From positions 1 through 26,298 of the forward strand of contig JBBDIO010000159.1 in assembly GCA_040880365.1 (NCBI GenBank): DNA of 26,298 bases. The letters run 5' to 3'. Within the stretch, counting starts at the first letter, position 1; every line of letters begins with the position of its first letter. The position numbers and the translations under genes are program-made. Source of the DNA: JBBDIO01 sp040880365. Its GTDB lineage: Bacteria; Chloroflexota; Anaerolineae; Caldilineales; Caldilineaceae. Under the pieces are notes generated by a model that had not been told where the DNA came from, made no database searches, and saw only the letters and a program-made list of their open reading frames with translations. Shown piece by piece: positions 1 to 7,104 of the stretch.

Positions 1-102
1 GAACTGGCGCACCACACGCCAGACGGTGGACCGGATGCCCGGGCCATCCGGCTGCGCGCATCCGGTCCCCGCAGCCGGGCCATCCTTGCCCATCTGAACT
101 GA
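1..102 (+). CDS. 3' end of an unidentified gene
   Basis: Frame 1 is open from the first base to a TGA at 100-102 and encodes 33 C-terminal residues ending in RAILAHLN. The piece is rich in Arg, Ala, Pro and Gly and shows no motif I recognise, so no function is offered. It converges on the PLP-enzyme gene with only 11 bases between the two stop codons, and there is no room for a hairpin terminator. It is called coding because it is open to the window edge and leaves tight gene-like spacing to its neighbour; a 102-base open frame in GC-rich DNA could also be chance. Confidence 0.45.
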   Translation, partial: ELAHHTPDGGPDARAIRLRASGPRSRAILAHLN

Positions 103-113
103 CCCGCGCCGGT

Positions 114-1343
114 CTAGCCCGCATCCAGGGCCTGTTGCAAATCGTCCAGCAAATCTGCCGGATGCTCCAGCCCGATGGAAAGCCGCAGCAGATTAACAGG
201 TGTGGTAGTCGTCGGGCCTTCGACCGAAGCCCGATGCTCAATGAGGCTTTCTACGCCGCCCAGACTGGTCGCCTGGGTAAAGAGTTGCGTGCGCCCTGCC
301 ACCGCCTGCGCCGCCGCGCCACCACCGCGCACCAAAATCGATAGCACACCCCCAAAACCCGTCATCTGCCGCGCCGCCACCGCGTGCCCGGCAAAATCGG
401 ACAATCCCGGATAATAGACTGCCTCTACCGCGGGGTGTGCCGCCAATCCCTGGGCCACGGCCAGTGCATTCGCATTGTGGGCGCGCACGCGATAGGGCAG
501 GGTGCGCAGACTGCGCAACAGCAACCAGCAATCGAACGGCGCGGCAACCGCGCCGCCCGTAGTCTGAATCATACGAATGCGGGCGAACCAATCGTCATCC
601 TGGACTGCGTCACTTTGGCCTGTGTCACTTTGGCCTGCGATCAACACGCCGCCCAGAATATCGCTGTGCCCGCCCAGAAATTTGGTGGTGGCGTGCATAA
701 CCAGATGCGCACCCAGCGCCAGCGGCTGCTGGTTAATCGGCGTCGCCCAGGTGTTATCCACCACACAGCGCGCGCCATGCGCACGCGCCAATTCCGCCAC
801 TGCGCCAATATCCGTCACCGTCAACAGGGGGTTGCTGGGCGTTTCCACCCAGATCAGGCGCGTATTGGGACGCAGCACAGCGCGCACATTGTCGACCGCC
901 TGCATATCTACAAATGAACAGCTCAACTGCCAGGGGCCAAACACATCTTCCGCCAGTTTGCGCGTGCCATAATAGAGGCTATCGGGCAGGATCACATGAT
1001 CACCCGCGCCCAAAGTCTGCAACACCGTCATGGTCGCGGCCTGTCCCGAAGCAAAGGCCGCGGCCACGGTGCCACCTTCCAGCTGCGCCAGGGCTTCTTC
1101 CAGGGCGTGGCGGTTGGGATTTTCGCTGCGCGCATAGACATACCCGGCAGGCGTCGTGCCATCGGCATTGCGCGCAAAGGTGGTAGAAAGGTGGATCGGC
1201 GGCATCACCGCGCCCGTGGCGGGGTCGCTGTGCCGTCCCGCATGGACGGCCAACGTCTCCACCCGCAACCGTCGCGCGCGCGCCGCATCTTTCACAGAGT
1301 CAGTTTCGGGGCCATTCTCAGGATCATGCGCAGATTCGTCCAT
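114..1343 (-). CDS. Trans-sulfuration PLP enzyme (cystathionine gamma-synthase/lyase family)
   Basis: A 409-aa cytoplasmic enzyme of the Cys/Met-metabolism PLP family, which makes or breaks cystathionine or related thioethers. Visible landmarks are the YARSENPNRHALEEALAQLEGG segment (about 70-91), the ASGQAA cofactor loop (98-103), the DSLYYGT segment (121-127), ETPSNPL (168-173), the cofactor-binding Asp196 in VVDNTWATP, and the Schiff-base Lys221 in ATTKFLGGHSD. The length fits the family, with about 30 extra charged N-terminal residues. The ATG start has a purine-rich GAGAGG stretch about 8 nt upstream. It lies 24 nt after npdG and is probably co-transcribed with it. Residues 238-247 (GQSDTGQSDA) are a 5-residue tandem duplication just after the lysine motif. 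Synthase, beta/gamma-lyase and methionine gamma-lyase cannot be told apart by eye. Confidence 0.9.
   Translation of the reverse strand: MDESAHDPENGPETDSVKDAARARRLRVETLAVHAGRHSDPATGAVMPPIHLSTTFARNADGTTPAGYVYARSENPNRHALEEALAQLEGGTVAAAFASGQAATMTVLQTLGAGDHVILPDSLYYGTRKLAEDVFGPWQLSCSFVDMQAVDNVRAVLRPNTRLIWVETPSNPLLTVTDIGAVAELARAHGARCVVDNTWATPINQQPLALGAHLVMHATTKFLGGHSDILGGVLIAGQSDTGQSDAVQDDDWFARIRMIQTTGGAVAAPFDCWLLLRSLRTLPYRVRAHNANALAVAQGLAAHPAVEAVYYPGLSDFAGHAVAARQMTGFGGVLSILVRGGGAAAQAVAGRTQLFTQATSLGGVESLIEHRASVEGPTTTTPVNLLRLSIGLEHPADLLDDLQQALDAG
606..635 (-). repeat. 15-bp in-frame tandem duplication
   Basis: Two adjacent 15-bp units (606-620 and 621-635) differ at one base and give GQSDT then GQSDA in the PLP enzyme. 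The repeat lies in a polar insert after the PLP-lysine motif, so it probably sits in a surface loop. Confidence 0.85.
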
Positions 1344-1367
1344 CGCCTCGCCTCTCTTGCGCCCCTG

Positions 1368-2054
1368 CTAAGCGCGGGCCAGCCCCGTGATCCGAATACC
1401 CGCGTGCTTGATCTTATTGCGAATATTGATACCGATGAGCAGCGCGGTCATGCCCTCTACCACCGACGCATTTGCCAGCGGTCCGGCATCCACGGCAAAG
1501 AAGCCCGCGGCCTGGGCCAGTTCCATGACCGCACTCTTGGCAGCCTTTGCATCGCCTACCACCAACACATCACAGTCGGGCGACCAATCCAGATCGCGCA
1601 GCGGTTCCGCCGAAATATTCTGAAATGCCGCCACAACCTGCACATCCTCACCCAATTGGCGCTGGGCCTCTTGCGCGGCAGAACCGGCATCGGGCCGCCA
1701 GACCACGCTCACCTTGGGCAGTTTCAACGGCACATTGACCGTTGCCACAATTTTGCCGCCACACGCCCCCGCTATCTGGTCGATGGTGCCCGCCTGCGCG
1801 CTATAGGGCACACTCAGCACCACGATTTCGGCCTGAGCAGCGGCGGTGGCATTGTCTGCGCCCGTGAGGATGACGCCCTCCGCGGGCGCGCGTTCCGCCG
1901 GGATGAGACTCACCAATTCGCGGGCGGCGTCTGTCGCCTTTTCCGCGCTGCGGCTGCCAATGATCACCGGATAGCCTGCCGCAGCCCAACGCAATGCCAA
2001 CCCCGACCCTTCCGCACCTGTCCCACCAATCACAGCGATGGTTGGCCGATTCAT
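1368..2054 (-). CDS. npdG: F420-dependent NADP oxidoreductase (NADPH:F420 reductase)
   Basis: A 228-aa protein that in this family moves hydride between NADP(H) and the deazaflavin coenzyme F420. The N-terminal Rossmann fold has IAVIGGTGAEGSG (residues 6-18), followed by GSRS at 33-36, the position that contacts the NADP phosphate. The C-terminal segment NIRNKIKHAGIRITGL is typical of the NpdG group. Length is normal. The start is firm: ATG at 2054 follows an AAGGAGA Shine-Dalgarno (complement of about 2063-2069) at good spacing. It is the first gene of a leftward pair with the PLP enzyme and diverges from the epimerase gene at 2335. Its presence implies the host makes or takes up F420, as many Chloroflexota and Actinomycetota do. 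No F420 biosynthesis gene lies in this window. Confidence 0.9.
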   Translation of the reverse strand: MNRPTIAVIGGTGAEGSGLALRWAAAGYPVIIGSRSAEKATDAARELVSLIPAERAPAEGVILTGADNATAAAQAEIVVLSVPYSAQAGTIDQIAGACGGKIVATVNVPLKLPKVSVVWRPDAGSAAQEAQRQLGEDVQVVAAFQNISAEPLRDLDWSPDCDVLVVGDAKAAKSAVMELAQAAGFFAVDAGPLANASVVEGMTALLIGINIRNKIKHAGIRITGLARA

Positions 2055-2334
2055 TCAGTAAATCTCCTTCTATATTCAGCAGTTATGGTGTGTGCCGTTA
2101 AAAAAGCGGCATATCCGCGAACAATCAATCCTAATCGAACAAAGTCCAGTCGCGATCCCAGTCGGTGCCCAACACAAGGGAATCTCGCCCGCAAAAAGGC
2201 CATCACAGCCGACGCGCCCACGCCCGCCAGGCCACTGGTCCCCCACTGGACAGGGGTTTGCACTATTGTACCTTGGGGATTAGAATTTTCAAACGACCTG
2301 CAAGACGTCAGTCTACTCAACAAGGCAGAAACAT
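2055..2334. other. Divergent intergenic region between npdG and the epimerase gene
   Basis: These 280 bases separate two divergent genes. They hold the npdG Shine-Dalgarno and a candidate rightward promoter at 2258-2286. Short open frames on both strands have no recognisable motifs, no ribosome site and cover the promoter, so I treat the region as non-coding. I found no convincing -10/-35 pair for npdG. Confidence 0.6.
2258..2286 (+). promoter_or_regulatory. Candidate promoter for the epimerase gene
   Basis: TTGCAC (2258-2263) and TAGAAT (2281-2286) are separated by exactly 17 bp. The -10 matches 5 of 6 consensus positions and the -35 only 3 of 6. Transcription would begin near 2293, about 40 nt before the ATG at 2335. 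Confidence 0.4.
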
Positions 2335-3291
2335 ATGAATGTATTAGTCACCGGAGGTGCCGGTTTCATCGGCAGCCACATTGCCGATGCGCTGCTCGCG
2401 GCCGGTCATCGGGTCACCATCGTCGACAACCTGCGCAGCGGACATCGCCACAACGTGCCCGTCGCGGCCACTTTGCACACCGTAGACATTGTGGATGCCG
2501 ACGCGCTCGCCCAGGTTTTTGAGCAGGAAGAAATCCATGCCGTCGTACACCAGGCTGCGCTCGCCAATGTGCGCGAGAGCATGACCGACCCCATTGAATA
2601 TGCCACAGTGAATGTGCTAGGCACGCTCAACCTGCTGGAACTGGCGCGCAAGCATGAATGCAAGCGTGTGGTCTTTGCCAGCACCGGCGGCGCGGTCTAT
2701 GGTGAAGGCTATCGCGCGTCCGGCCCCTCACCGCTGCCCTTCACCGAAGAGAGTCGCCCGCAGCCCAAAGACAATTATGGGGCCAACAAGCTCAGCATCG
2801 AATATCACCTGGACCTCTATCACGCCAACTACGGTCTGGAATATGTGGCGTTGCGCTATGCGAATATCTACGGTCCACGCCAGGATAGCCGCGGCGAAGC
2901 AGGCGTGATCGCCATCTTTGCCGGGGCCATGCTCACCAACCAGCCCACCCGCATCACCGGCGACGGCAAGCAGATTCGCGACTTCACCTATGTGGGCGAT
3001 GTGGCGCGCGCCAATTTGATGGCGTTGGAAAGCACCGCCACCGGCATTTTCAATGTGGGCACCGGTCGCCCCAGCGATATTAAGACCGTCCACACGCTGC
3101 TGCGCGAGGCTACCGGCTATGGGCAAGATGCCGCCTATGTGCCGCGCCCGATGGGCGAAGTCGTAGCCTCCTATGTGGATCCGGCCAAAGCCGGTCGGAC
3201 ATTGGGCTGGCAGGCCGAAATTTCGCTGGAAGAAGGACTGCAACGTACCGTAGACTGGTTCCGCACCCGGGCTGCGGCTGCCGACGCCTGA
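2335..3291 (+). CDS. NAD-dependent nucleotide-sugar epimerase (extended SDR, GalE-like)
   Basis: A 318-aa extended short-chain dehydrogenase that likely epimerises or dehydrates a nucleotide sugar such as UDP-glucose. The NAD site GGAGFIGSH occupies 7-15 (Gly7, Gly10, Gly13), an acidic Asp31 follows the second strand, FASTGGAVYGE at 114-124 carries the active-site Ser/Thr, and Tyr148 and Lys152 form the YxxxK pair in NYGANK. RYANIYGPRQ follows, and TYVGDVARA and FNVGTG belong to the substrate domain. The length suits GalE-like enzymes. The ATG has only a weak upstream AAGGCAG. The gene leads a rightward trio with a glycosyltransferase 6 nt downstream, pointing to surface-glycan synthesis. The exact sugar cannot be read from the sequence. 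Confidence 0.88.
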   Translation: MNVLVTGGAGFIGSHIADALLAAGHRVTIVDNLRSGHRHNVPVAATLHTVDIVDADALAQVFEQEEIHAVVHQAALANVRESMTDPIEYATVNVLGTLNLLELARKHECKRVVFASTGGAVYGEGYRASGPSPLPFTEESRPQPKDNYGANKLSIEYHLDLYHANYGLEYVALRYANIYGPRQDSRGEAGVIAIFAGAMLTNQPTRITGDGKQIRDFTYVGDVARANLMALESTATGIFNVGTGRPSDIKTVHTLLREATGYGQDAAYVPRPMGEVVASYVDPAKAGRTLGWQAEISLEEGLQRTVDWFRTRAAAADA

Positions 3292-3297
3292 CCCATC

Positions 3298-4398
3298 ATG
3301 CACCCAACGGACACCGTTACTCCGGCAGCAGGCGCTGCGGCTGCCGGAGCGCCTGCTGCCGATAGTCGTCTGCATGTGGCGGTCAATGGCTGGTTTCTGG
3401 GGCAGACGACCACCGGCAGCGGGCAATATCTGCATCATCTGCTGCGCCATCTGCCGCGCCGTTTCCCCCAGGCGCGGCTGACGGTCTATACCCCGCGCCG
3501 CGCCGACCATGCCCAGCGTACAGCCGCCTGGTCGGTCGAATTTCCTGACGTGGAAATTGTCGGGCTGGCCCTTCCCCCCGGACCGCCGCAACTGGCAAAA
3601 CTATGGTGGGAACAAATCACCGTGCCCCGTTCGGCACGCAAAGCCCGTGGGCAGGGACATGCCCATGTGCTGTGGGTGCCCTATTGGGCCGCGCCGCTGG
3701 TTCAACCCTGTCCCACCGTGGTCACCGTCCACGATCTGATTCCCCTGCTGCTGCCCGCCTATCGCGGCGGCAGATTGCAGCGGCTCTATACCGCATTGGT
3801 GAGCCACAGCGCACGCTGCGCCGCGGCCATCCTCACCGTGAGCCACGCCGCCGCCGCCGATATCGCCACCCATTTGCGCGTGCCGCGTGCCCGCGTGCAT
3901 GTAGTCCACCACGGTCCCAATCACGCGCCGGATGCTGTGCCCGACACCGTCACCTGCGCTGTGCCGGCAGACTTAGCTGCGCACGTGCGCACTCGCTATG
4001 CGCTGCCCGCCGACTATTTTCTCTATCTGGGTGGCTTCGATGTGCGCAAAAATGTGGCGTCGATTGTGGCGGCCTATGCCCGCTATCTGGCGCGCGGCGG
4101 GGACCCTGCGATCAAACTGGTCATCGGCGGCGCACTGCCCACAATCGATTCAGACTTTGCGCCCGACCCCCGACGCTTGGCGCGTGCGCAAAACCTGCCC
4201 GCTGCACAGGTTCACTACATTGGCTTTGTAGAAGATGCCCACAAGCCAACGGTCTATGCGCTGGCCCGCGCCTATCTCTTTCCCAGCCTCTACGAAGGGT
4301 TTGGCATGATGTTGCTGGAAGCAATGGCCGCCGGCACACCCGTGATTACCAGCGGTCCCCCCCCTACACCTGCCCCTTTTTCACAGGAGACGCCATGA
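3298..4398 (+). CDS. GT4-family glycosyltransferase, C-terminally truncated
   Basis: The product (366 aa from the ATG at 3298) has the two Rossmann halves of a GT-B retaining glycosyltransferase. Landmarks are VAVNGWFLGQTTTGSGQYL near the N-terminus, VTVHDLIPLLLP, an AILTVSHAAAADI segment, YLGGFDVRKN opening the second half, and the E-x7-E motif at Glu333 and Glu341 in YEGFGMMLLEAM. Family members continue after GTPVI(T/S) for roughly 80-100 residues that close the nucleotide site. Here GTPVITS at 346-352 runs through a C8 tract (4357-4364) into 14 unrelated residues and a TGA that overlaps the thpR ATG. The enzyme is therefore probably inactive or altered, or the locus is misassembled. The ATG at 3298 lacks a ribosome site; an in-frame GTG at 3376 (giving MAVNGWFLG) is a credible alternative. 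Confidence 0.82.
   Translation: MHPTDTVTPAAGAAAAGAPAADSRLHVAVNGWFLGQTTTGSGQYLHHLLRHLPRRFPQARLTVYTPRRADHAQRTAAWSVEFPDVEIVGLALPPGPPQLAKLWWEQITVPRSARKARGQGHAHVLWVPYWAAPLVQPCPTVVTVHDLIPLLLPAYRGGRLQRLYTALVSHSARCAAAILTVSHAAAADIATHLRVPRARVHVVHHGPNHAPDAVPDTVTCAVPADLAAHVRTRYALPADYFLYLGGFDVRKNVASIVAAYARYLARGGDPAIKLVIGGALPTIDSDFAPDPRRLARAQNLPAAQVHYIGFVEDAHKPTVYALARAYLFPSLYEGFGMMLLEAMAAGTPVITSGPPPTPAPFSQETP
3323..3361 (+). repeat. Perfect 14-bp inverted repeat at the start of the glycosyltransferase gene
   Basis: CGGCAGCAGGCGCT (3323-3336) is the exact reverse complement of 3348-3361, with an 11-nt loop. The hairpin would be very stable. It lies 32-64 nt after the epimerase stop and 26 nt after the annotated ATG, in a segment encoding an Ala/Pro-rich stretch. 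If translation really begins at GTG 3376 it would be an intercistronic hairpin. Confidence 0.8.
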
Positions 4399-5105
4399 TC
4401 CTGCGCACCTTTATCGCCATCGATCTCCCGGCCCCGCTGCACGAGGCCATTCGCGCCACCCAGGCCGCATTGGCCCAGGAGCTGGACGCACGCTTGCCCA
4501 CACAAGCCACGCCCGAAGCGGCAGGGCTGCACTGGACGCACCCCGAATCGACGCATCTGACATTGCGCTTTATCGGCGACACACCCACCGACAAAATCCA
4601 GCCATTGGCGCATGCGCTGCAAAGTGCGCTGGCAACCATGCCGCCCCTGGTATTGCAACTGCGGGGGCTGGGCTGCTTTCCCAATCTGCGCAGGCCGCGC
4701 GTGATCTGGTTGGGTCTCAACGGGCAGTTGGAACAACTCGCCGCGCTGCAAAGTGCAGTCGAAGACGTCGTGCGCGCCGCCGGCTTTGCGCCCGAAACCC
4801 AGCCCTACCAGCCGCATCTGACCCTGGCGCGCACCATCCGCGCCGTGCGTCCTGCCCAATTGGCGCGCCTGGGCGAAGTGCTGGGCGAACTGCGCGCCGG
4901 GGATATGCGGGCAGGAAATATGCAGGCCGGAGATTCCCCCTTTGTACAGCCTGTGGGCGCGGCCTTTACGGTATCCGAAGTCATCCATTTTCAAAGCGAG
5001 CTACCGGGCGGCAAACAAGGCAGTAAACAAGAGAGAGGGCCGCGTCAGAGACGGGGGTTGCCCGTCTACACGCCGCTCACCCGCGTCTCGCTCGCCAGCG
5101 CATAA
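4395..5105 (+). CDS. thpR: RNA 2',3'-cyclic phosphodiesterase (2H family, LigT/ThpR)
   Basis: A 236-aa 2H phosphoesterase that opens 2',3'-cyclic phosphates on RNA ends. Both catalytic HxTx motifs are present: H54-L-T56-L in THLTLRFIG and H141-L-T143-L in QPHLTLARTI. The N-terminal RTFIAIDLP and the central GLGCFPNLRRPRVIWLGL are typical. The ATG at 4395 shares ATGA with the preceding stop and has AGGAGA (4385-4390) 4 nt upstream, so translation is coupled to the truncated glycosyltransferase. At 236 residues it is longer than the usual 180-200. The excess is a three-fold 5-residue repeat at 167-181 (RAGDM, RAGNM, QAGDS) and a basic insert at about 207-223 between the usual FQSEL and YTPL elements. 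Its last 29 bp overlap the convergent gene at 5077. Confidence 0.92.
   Translation: MILRTFIAIDLPAPLHEAIRATQAALAQELDARLPTQATPEAAGLHWTHPESTHLTLRFIGDTPTDKIQPLAHALQSALATMPPLVLQLRGLGCFPNLRRPRVIWLGLNGQLEQLAALQSAVEDVVRAAGFAPETQPYQPHLTLARTIRAVRPAQLARLGEVLGELRAGDMRAGNMQAGDSPFVQPVGAAFTVSEVIHFQSELPGGKQGSKQERGPRQRRGLPVYTPLTRVSLASA
4893..4937 (+). repeat. Three degenerate 15-bp in-frame tandem units
   Basis: Units at 4893-4907, 4908-4922 and 4923-4937 encode RAGDM, RAGNM and QAGDS inside thpR, between the second HxTx motif and the last core strand. Confidence 0.85.
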
Positions 5106-7104
5106 ACCACGCCAGCCCCACCAACAGCGCCAGCGTCGACCACGAAAGCAGCGTGCCCAGTGTGCGCACAGGCGTTGCGCCCATGCGGATGCTCACTTCG
5201 TGCGTGCCGGGCGGCAGATCCAGCTCTAACAATCCGTGGGGGGGCGAAACCCGCAGTTCCACCGACGCGCCGTTCACCGTGGCGCGCCATCCCGGAAAAT
5301 AGAGCCAGTGTACGCGCAGCGTACCCGCTTCGTCCATGCGCACTACCCCGCGCGCGCTGGAACCGCCACTAGACTGCGCCAGAATTTCCCCGCGCCCTGC
5401 CACAATCGCCAGCCGTTCCAGCAAACCGGCGCGCGCAGCGGCCTCGGTATACGCTTCATTCTCATACGTTGCAGTCATGGGCGAAGCCTGAAAGGGTTCT
5501 GCTACCCATTCCGTAAACGCGATCATATCGGGGTGTTCGGCTTCAAAGCGGAACACGGCCCGTCCATCTTCGCGCCAGGGCGCAACCGGGTCCAGATTTG
5601 CGCCGATGTAGCCAAACGCGCTGAGCATGATGAGCGTCGCCAGCACCACCGCGCCCCCGCTGATCTCGTTCTGGTCGGGCAACCCCGCCCCAGCCACCGG
5701 CACATTGCCCGTGCGCCAGCGCAGCAGATTGGCCGCGATCAAACCGGCCAGCGCCGCAGTCGTAAACGCCGTCAGCGACAACAGCCGCCAGGGAAATTGA
5801 ATCACCGCCAGCGGCGGCAGAGCGTCCCAGATGGGTCCGGCGGTGGGCGTCATGAGGAACATCAGCACCCCCGTCGCGCCCAGCAGATAGCCCATAATGC
5901 CCCGGCGCAGGGCATTTTCCTCGGCACTTTGCCACAAACGCACAGCCGCCGCGACTAGCAATCCCAGCGCGACCAGCCCAATCTGGAATCCCATGCCATC
6001 GTTGGCCCCCTGCGCATCGTCAGAAAAGCCAAATCCCCACATGGGGCTGAAGAATTGCCCCGCGTAGACAAAATGATTGCGGTAGTTATAGGTATCTTCT
6101 ACATAGACATCCTGTTCCAGATGCGGCCCTTCGGTCACCAGTGGCAAGAGGAAAGTGGCAATAAGCAAGAGCGCCGCCGCGCCCGCGCCCGCGGCCAATA
6201 GCCCGGCACCCCCGATTCGGCGCAGCGCAGAGCCGGGGGCAGATGTTTCGGCATTGGTGGCGGCTTCAGGCGTTGCATCGGTTTCTGGGTCTGTTTCTAT
6301 CCCGGCTTCTGGGTCAGCTGTTCCTGCCGGGCGCGCGCCGGGAAGCACACCCGGCAGTAACAGCCGACATAGCACAAAGCTCACCAGCAGCGGCGCGAAA
6401 GAGAGCAGCGCAAAGGTGTGGGTCAGCAATGCGCCCCCCAGTGTCAGCGCGGCGACCAGCAGACGCGTTGCCCATCCCCGGGCCAGGCCCGCGGCCAGCA
6501 AGCGGTCGAAGGCCAGAAATACCCACGGGAACCAGGCAAAAAGCAGCGTATCATTCAGCGCGGCCCGCACATAGATACCGGCCAGATGATAGGGAATGAA
6601 CACATAGAGCACACCGGCAAGCAACGCAGCCCAACGGTGCAGAGGGCGAAATGAAGGCGCATCATCGCCGCGCCGCAACCAGTAGAGCACCAGTGCATAC
6701 ATGCCCCAGCCGCTCACCAGAAAGCCCACCGCCCAGGTCAGCTTCACCGCCAGCGTATACCCCGCGCCCAGCAACACAAACAGCTCGCCCACATAGAACC
6801 CGATGGGCGCTTGCAGGATAAAGGTGGGATAGCCATAGCCCTGAATGTGGTGCATGGCCCAGCGCGGCCACAGCGCGCCATCGCGAATCGACGCGTCGAA
6901 CATCATCAGATAGAAGACATTGTGGCGACCATCGTGCGCGGCGTAGAAATAGCCCGGGTCCAACAGGGGCGCTAGCGCCAGCAGCGTATACGCGCTCAGA
7001 AGACCAAGATAGGGCAGCGACGGATGGGCAAACTGCGCCCGCAGCCACAGAGCCAGCCGCAGAAGCAGCCATCGGAACCGTTGTAGAAGTAGTTGCATCA
7101 TCAT
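5077..7104 (-). CDS. Polytopic membrane protein, 6-pyruvoyl-tetrahydropterin synthase-related (GT-C-like)
   Basis: A 675-aa membrane protein with roughly ten or more hydrophobic segments. The N-terminal third contains a luminal-type loop with AAHDGRHNVFYLMMFDASIRDGALWPRWAMHH (split by eye, about 56-87), then FIPYHLAGIYVRAALNDTLLFAW, which match the pattern of the PTPS_related domain (PF10131) found in GT-C-like glycosyltransferases. A Glu/Asp/Thr/Ala-rich insert at about 240-285 interrupts the membrane part. The soluble C-terminal part has YFPGWRATVNG, usual for YfhO/GT-C-type proteins, and the chain ends in one more membrane segment and RWRARRG. Start and upstream stop share ATGA (7101-7104), so it is the last gene of the leftward operon. 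It overlaps thpR tail-to-tail by 29 bp. A role in transferring lipid-linked sugars is inference. Confidence 0.75.
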   Translation of the reverse strand: MMMQLLLQRFRWLLLRLALWLRAQFAHPSLPYLGLLSAYTLLALAPLLDPGYFYAAHDGRHNVFYLMMFDASIRDGALWPRWAMHHIQGYGYPTFILQAPIGFYVGELFVLLGAGYTLAVKLTWAVGFLVSGWGMYALVLYWLRRGDDAPSFRPLHRWAALLAGVLYVFIPYHLAGIYVRAALNDTLLFAWFPWVFLAFDRLLAAGLARGWATRLLVAALTLGGALLTHTFALLSFAPLLVSFVLCRLLLPGVLPGARPAGTADPEAGIETDPETDATPEAATNAETSAPGSALRRIGGAGLLAAGAGAAALLLIATFLLPLVTEGPHLEQDVYVEDTYNYRNHFVYAGQFFSPMWGFGFSDDAQGANDGMGFQIGLVALGLLVAAAVRLWQSAEENALRRGIMGYLLGATGVLMFLMTPTAGPIWDALPPLAVIQFPWRLLSLTAFTTAALAGLIAANLLRWRTGNVPVAGAGLPDQNEISGGAVVLATLIMLSAFGYIGANLDPVAPWREDGRAVFRFEAEHPDMIAFTEWVAEPFQASPMTATYENEAYTEAAARAGLLERLAIVAGRGEILAQSSGGSSARGVVRMDEAGTLRVHWLYFPGWRATVNGASVELRVSPPHGLLELDLPPGTHEVSIRMGATPVRTLGTLLSWSTLALLVGLAWFMRWRARRG

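Noticed and set aside
2051..2323. A 90-aa minus-strand frame in the npdG/epimerase spacer
   Set aside because: It overlaps the npdG start in another frame, covers the candidate promoter and shows no ribosome site or motif.
996..2522. A 508-aa plus-strand open frame
   Set aside because: It lies antisense to the PLP enzyme and npdG and runs into the epimerase in another frame; composition is typical of a shadow.
4357..4364. C8 tract as a frameshift restoring the glycosyltransferase C-terminus
   Set aside because: Neither alternative frame after the tract encodes the missing GT4 segment; one runs straight into ThpR. A simple indel cannot repair it.
3603..5105. A 500-aa frame joining part of the glycosyltransferase region to thpR
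   Set aside because: Only the part from 4395 is ThpR; upstream residues are an out-of-frame reading of the GT4 gene. The real thpR start has a ribosome site and ATGA overlap.
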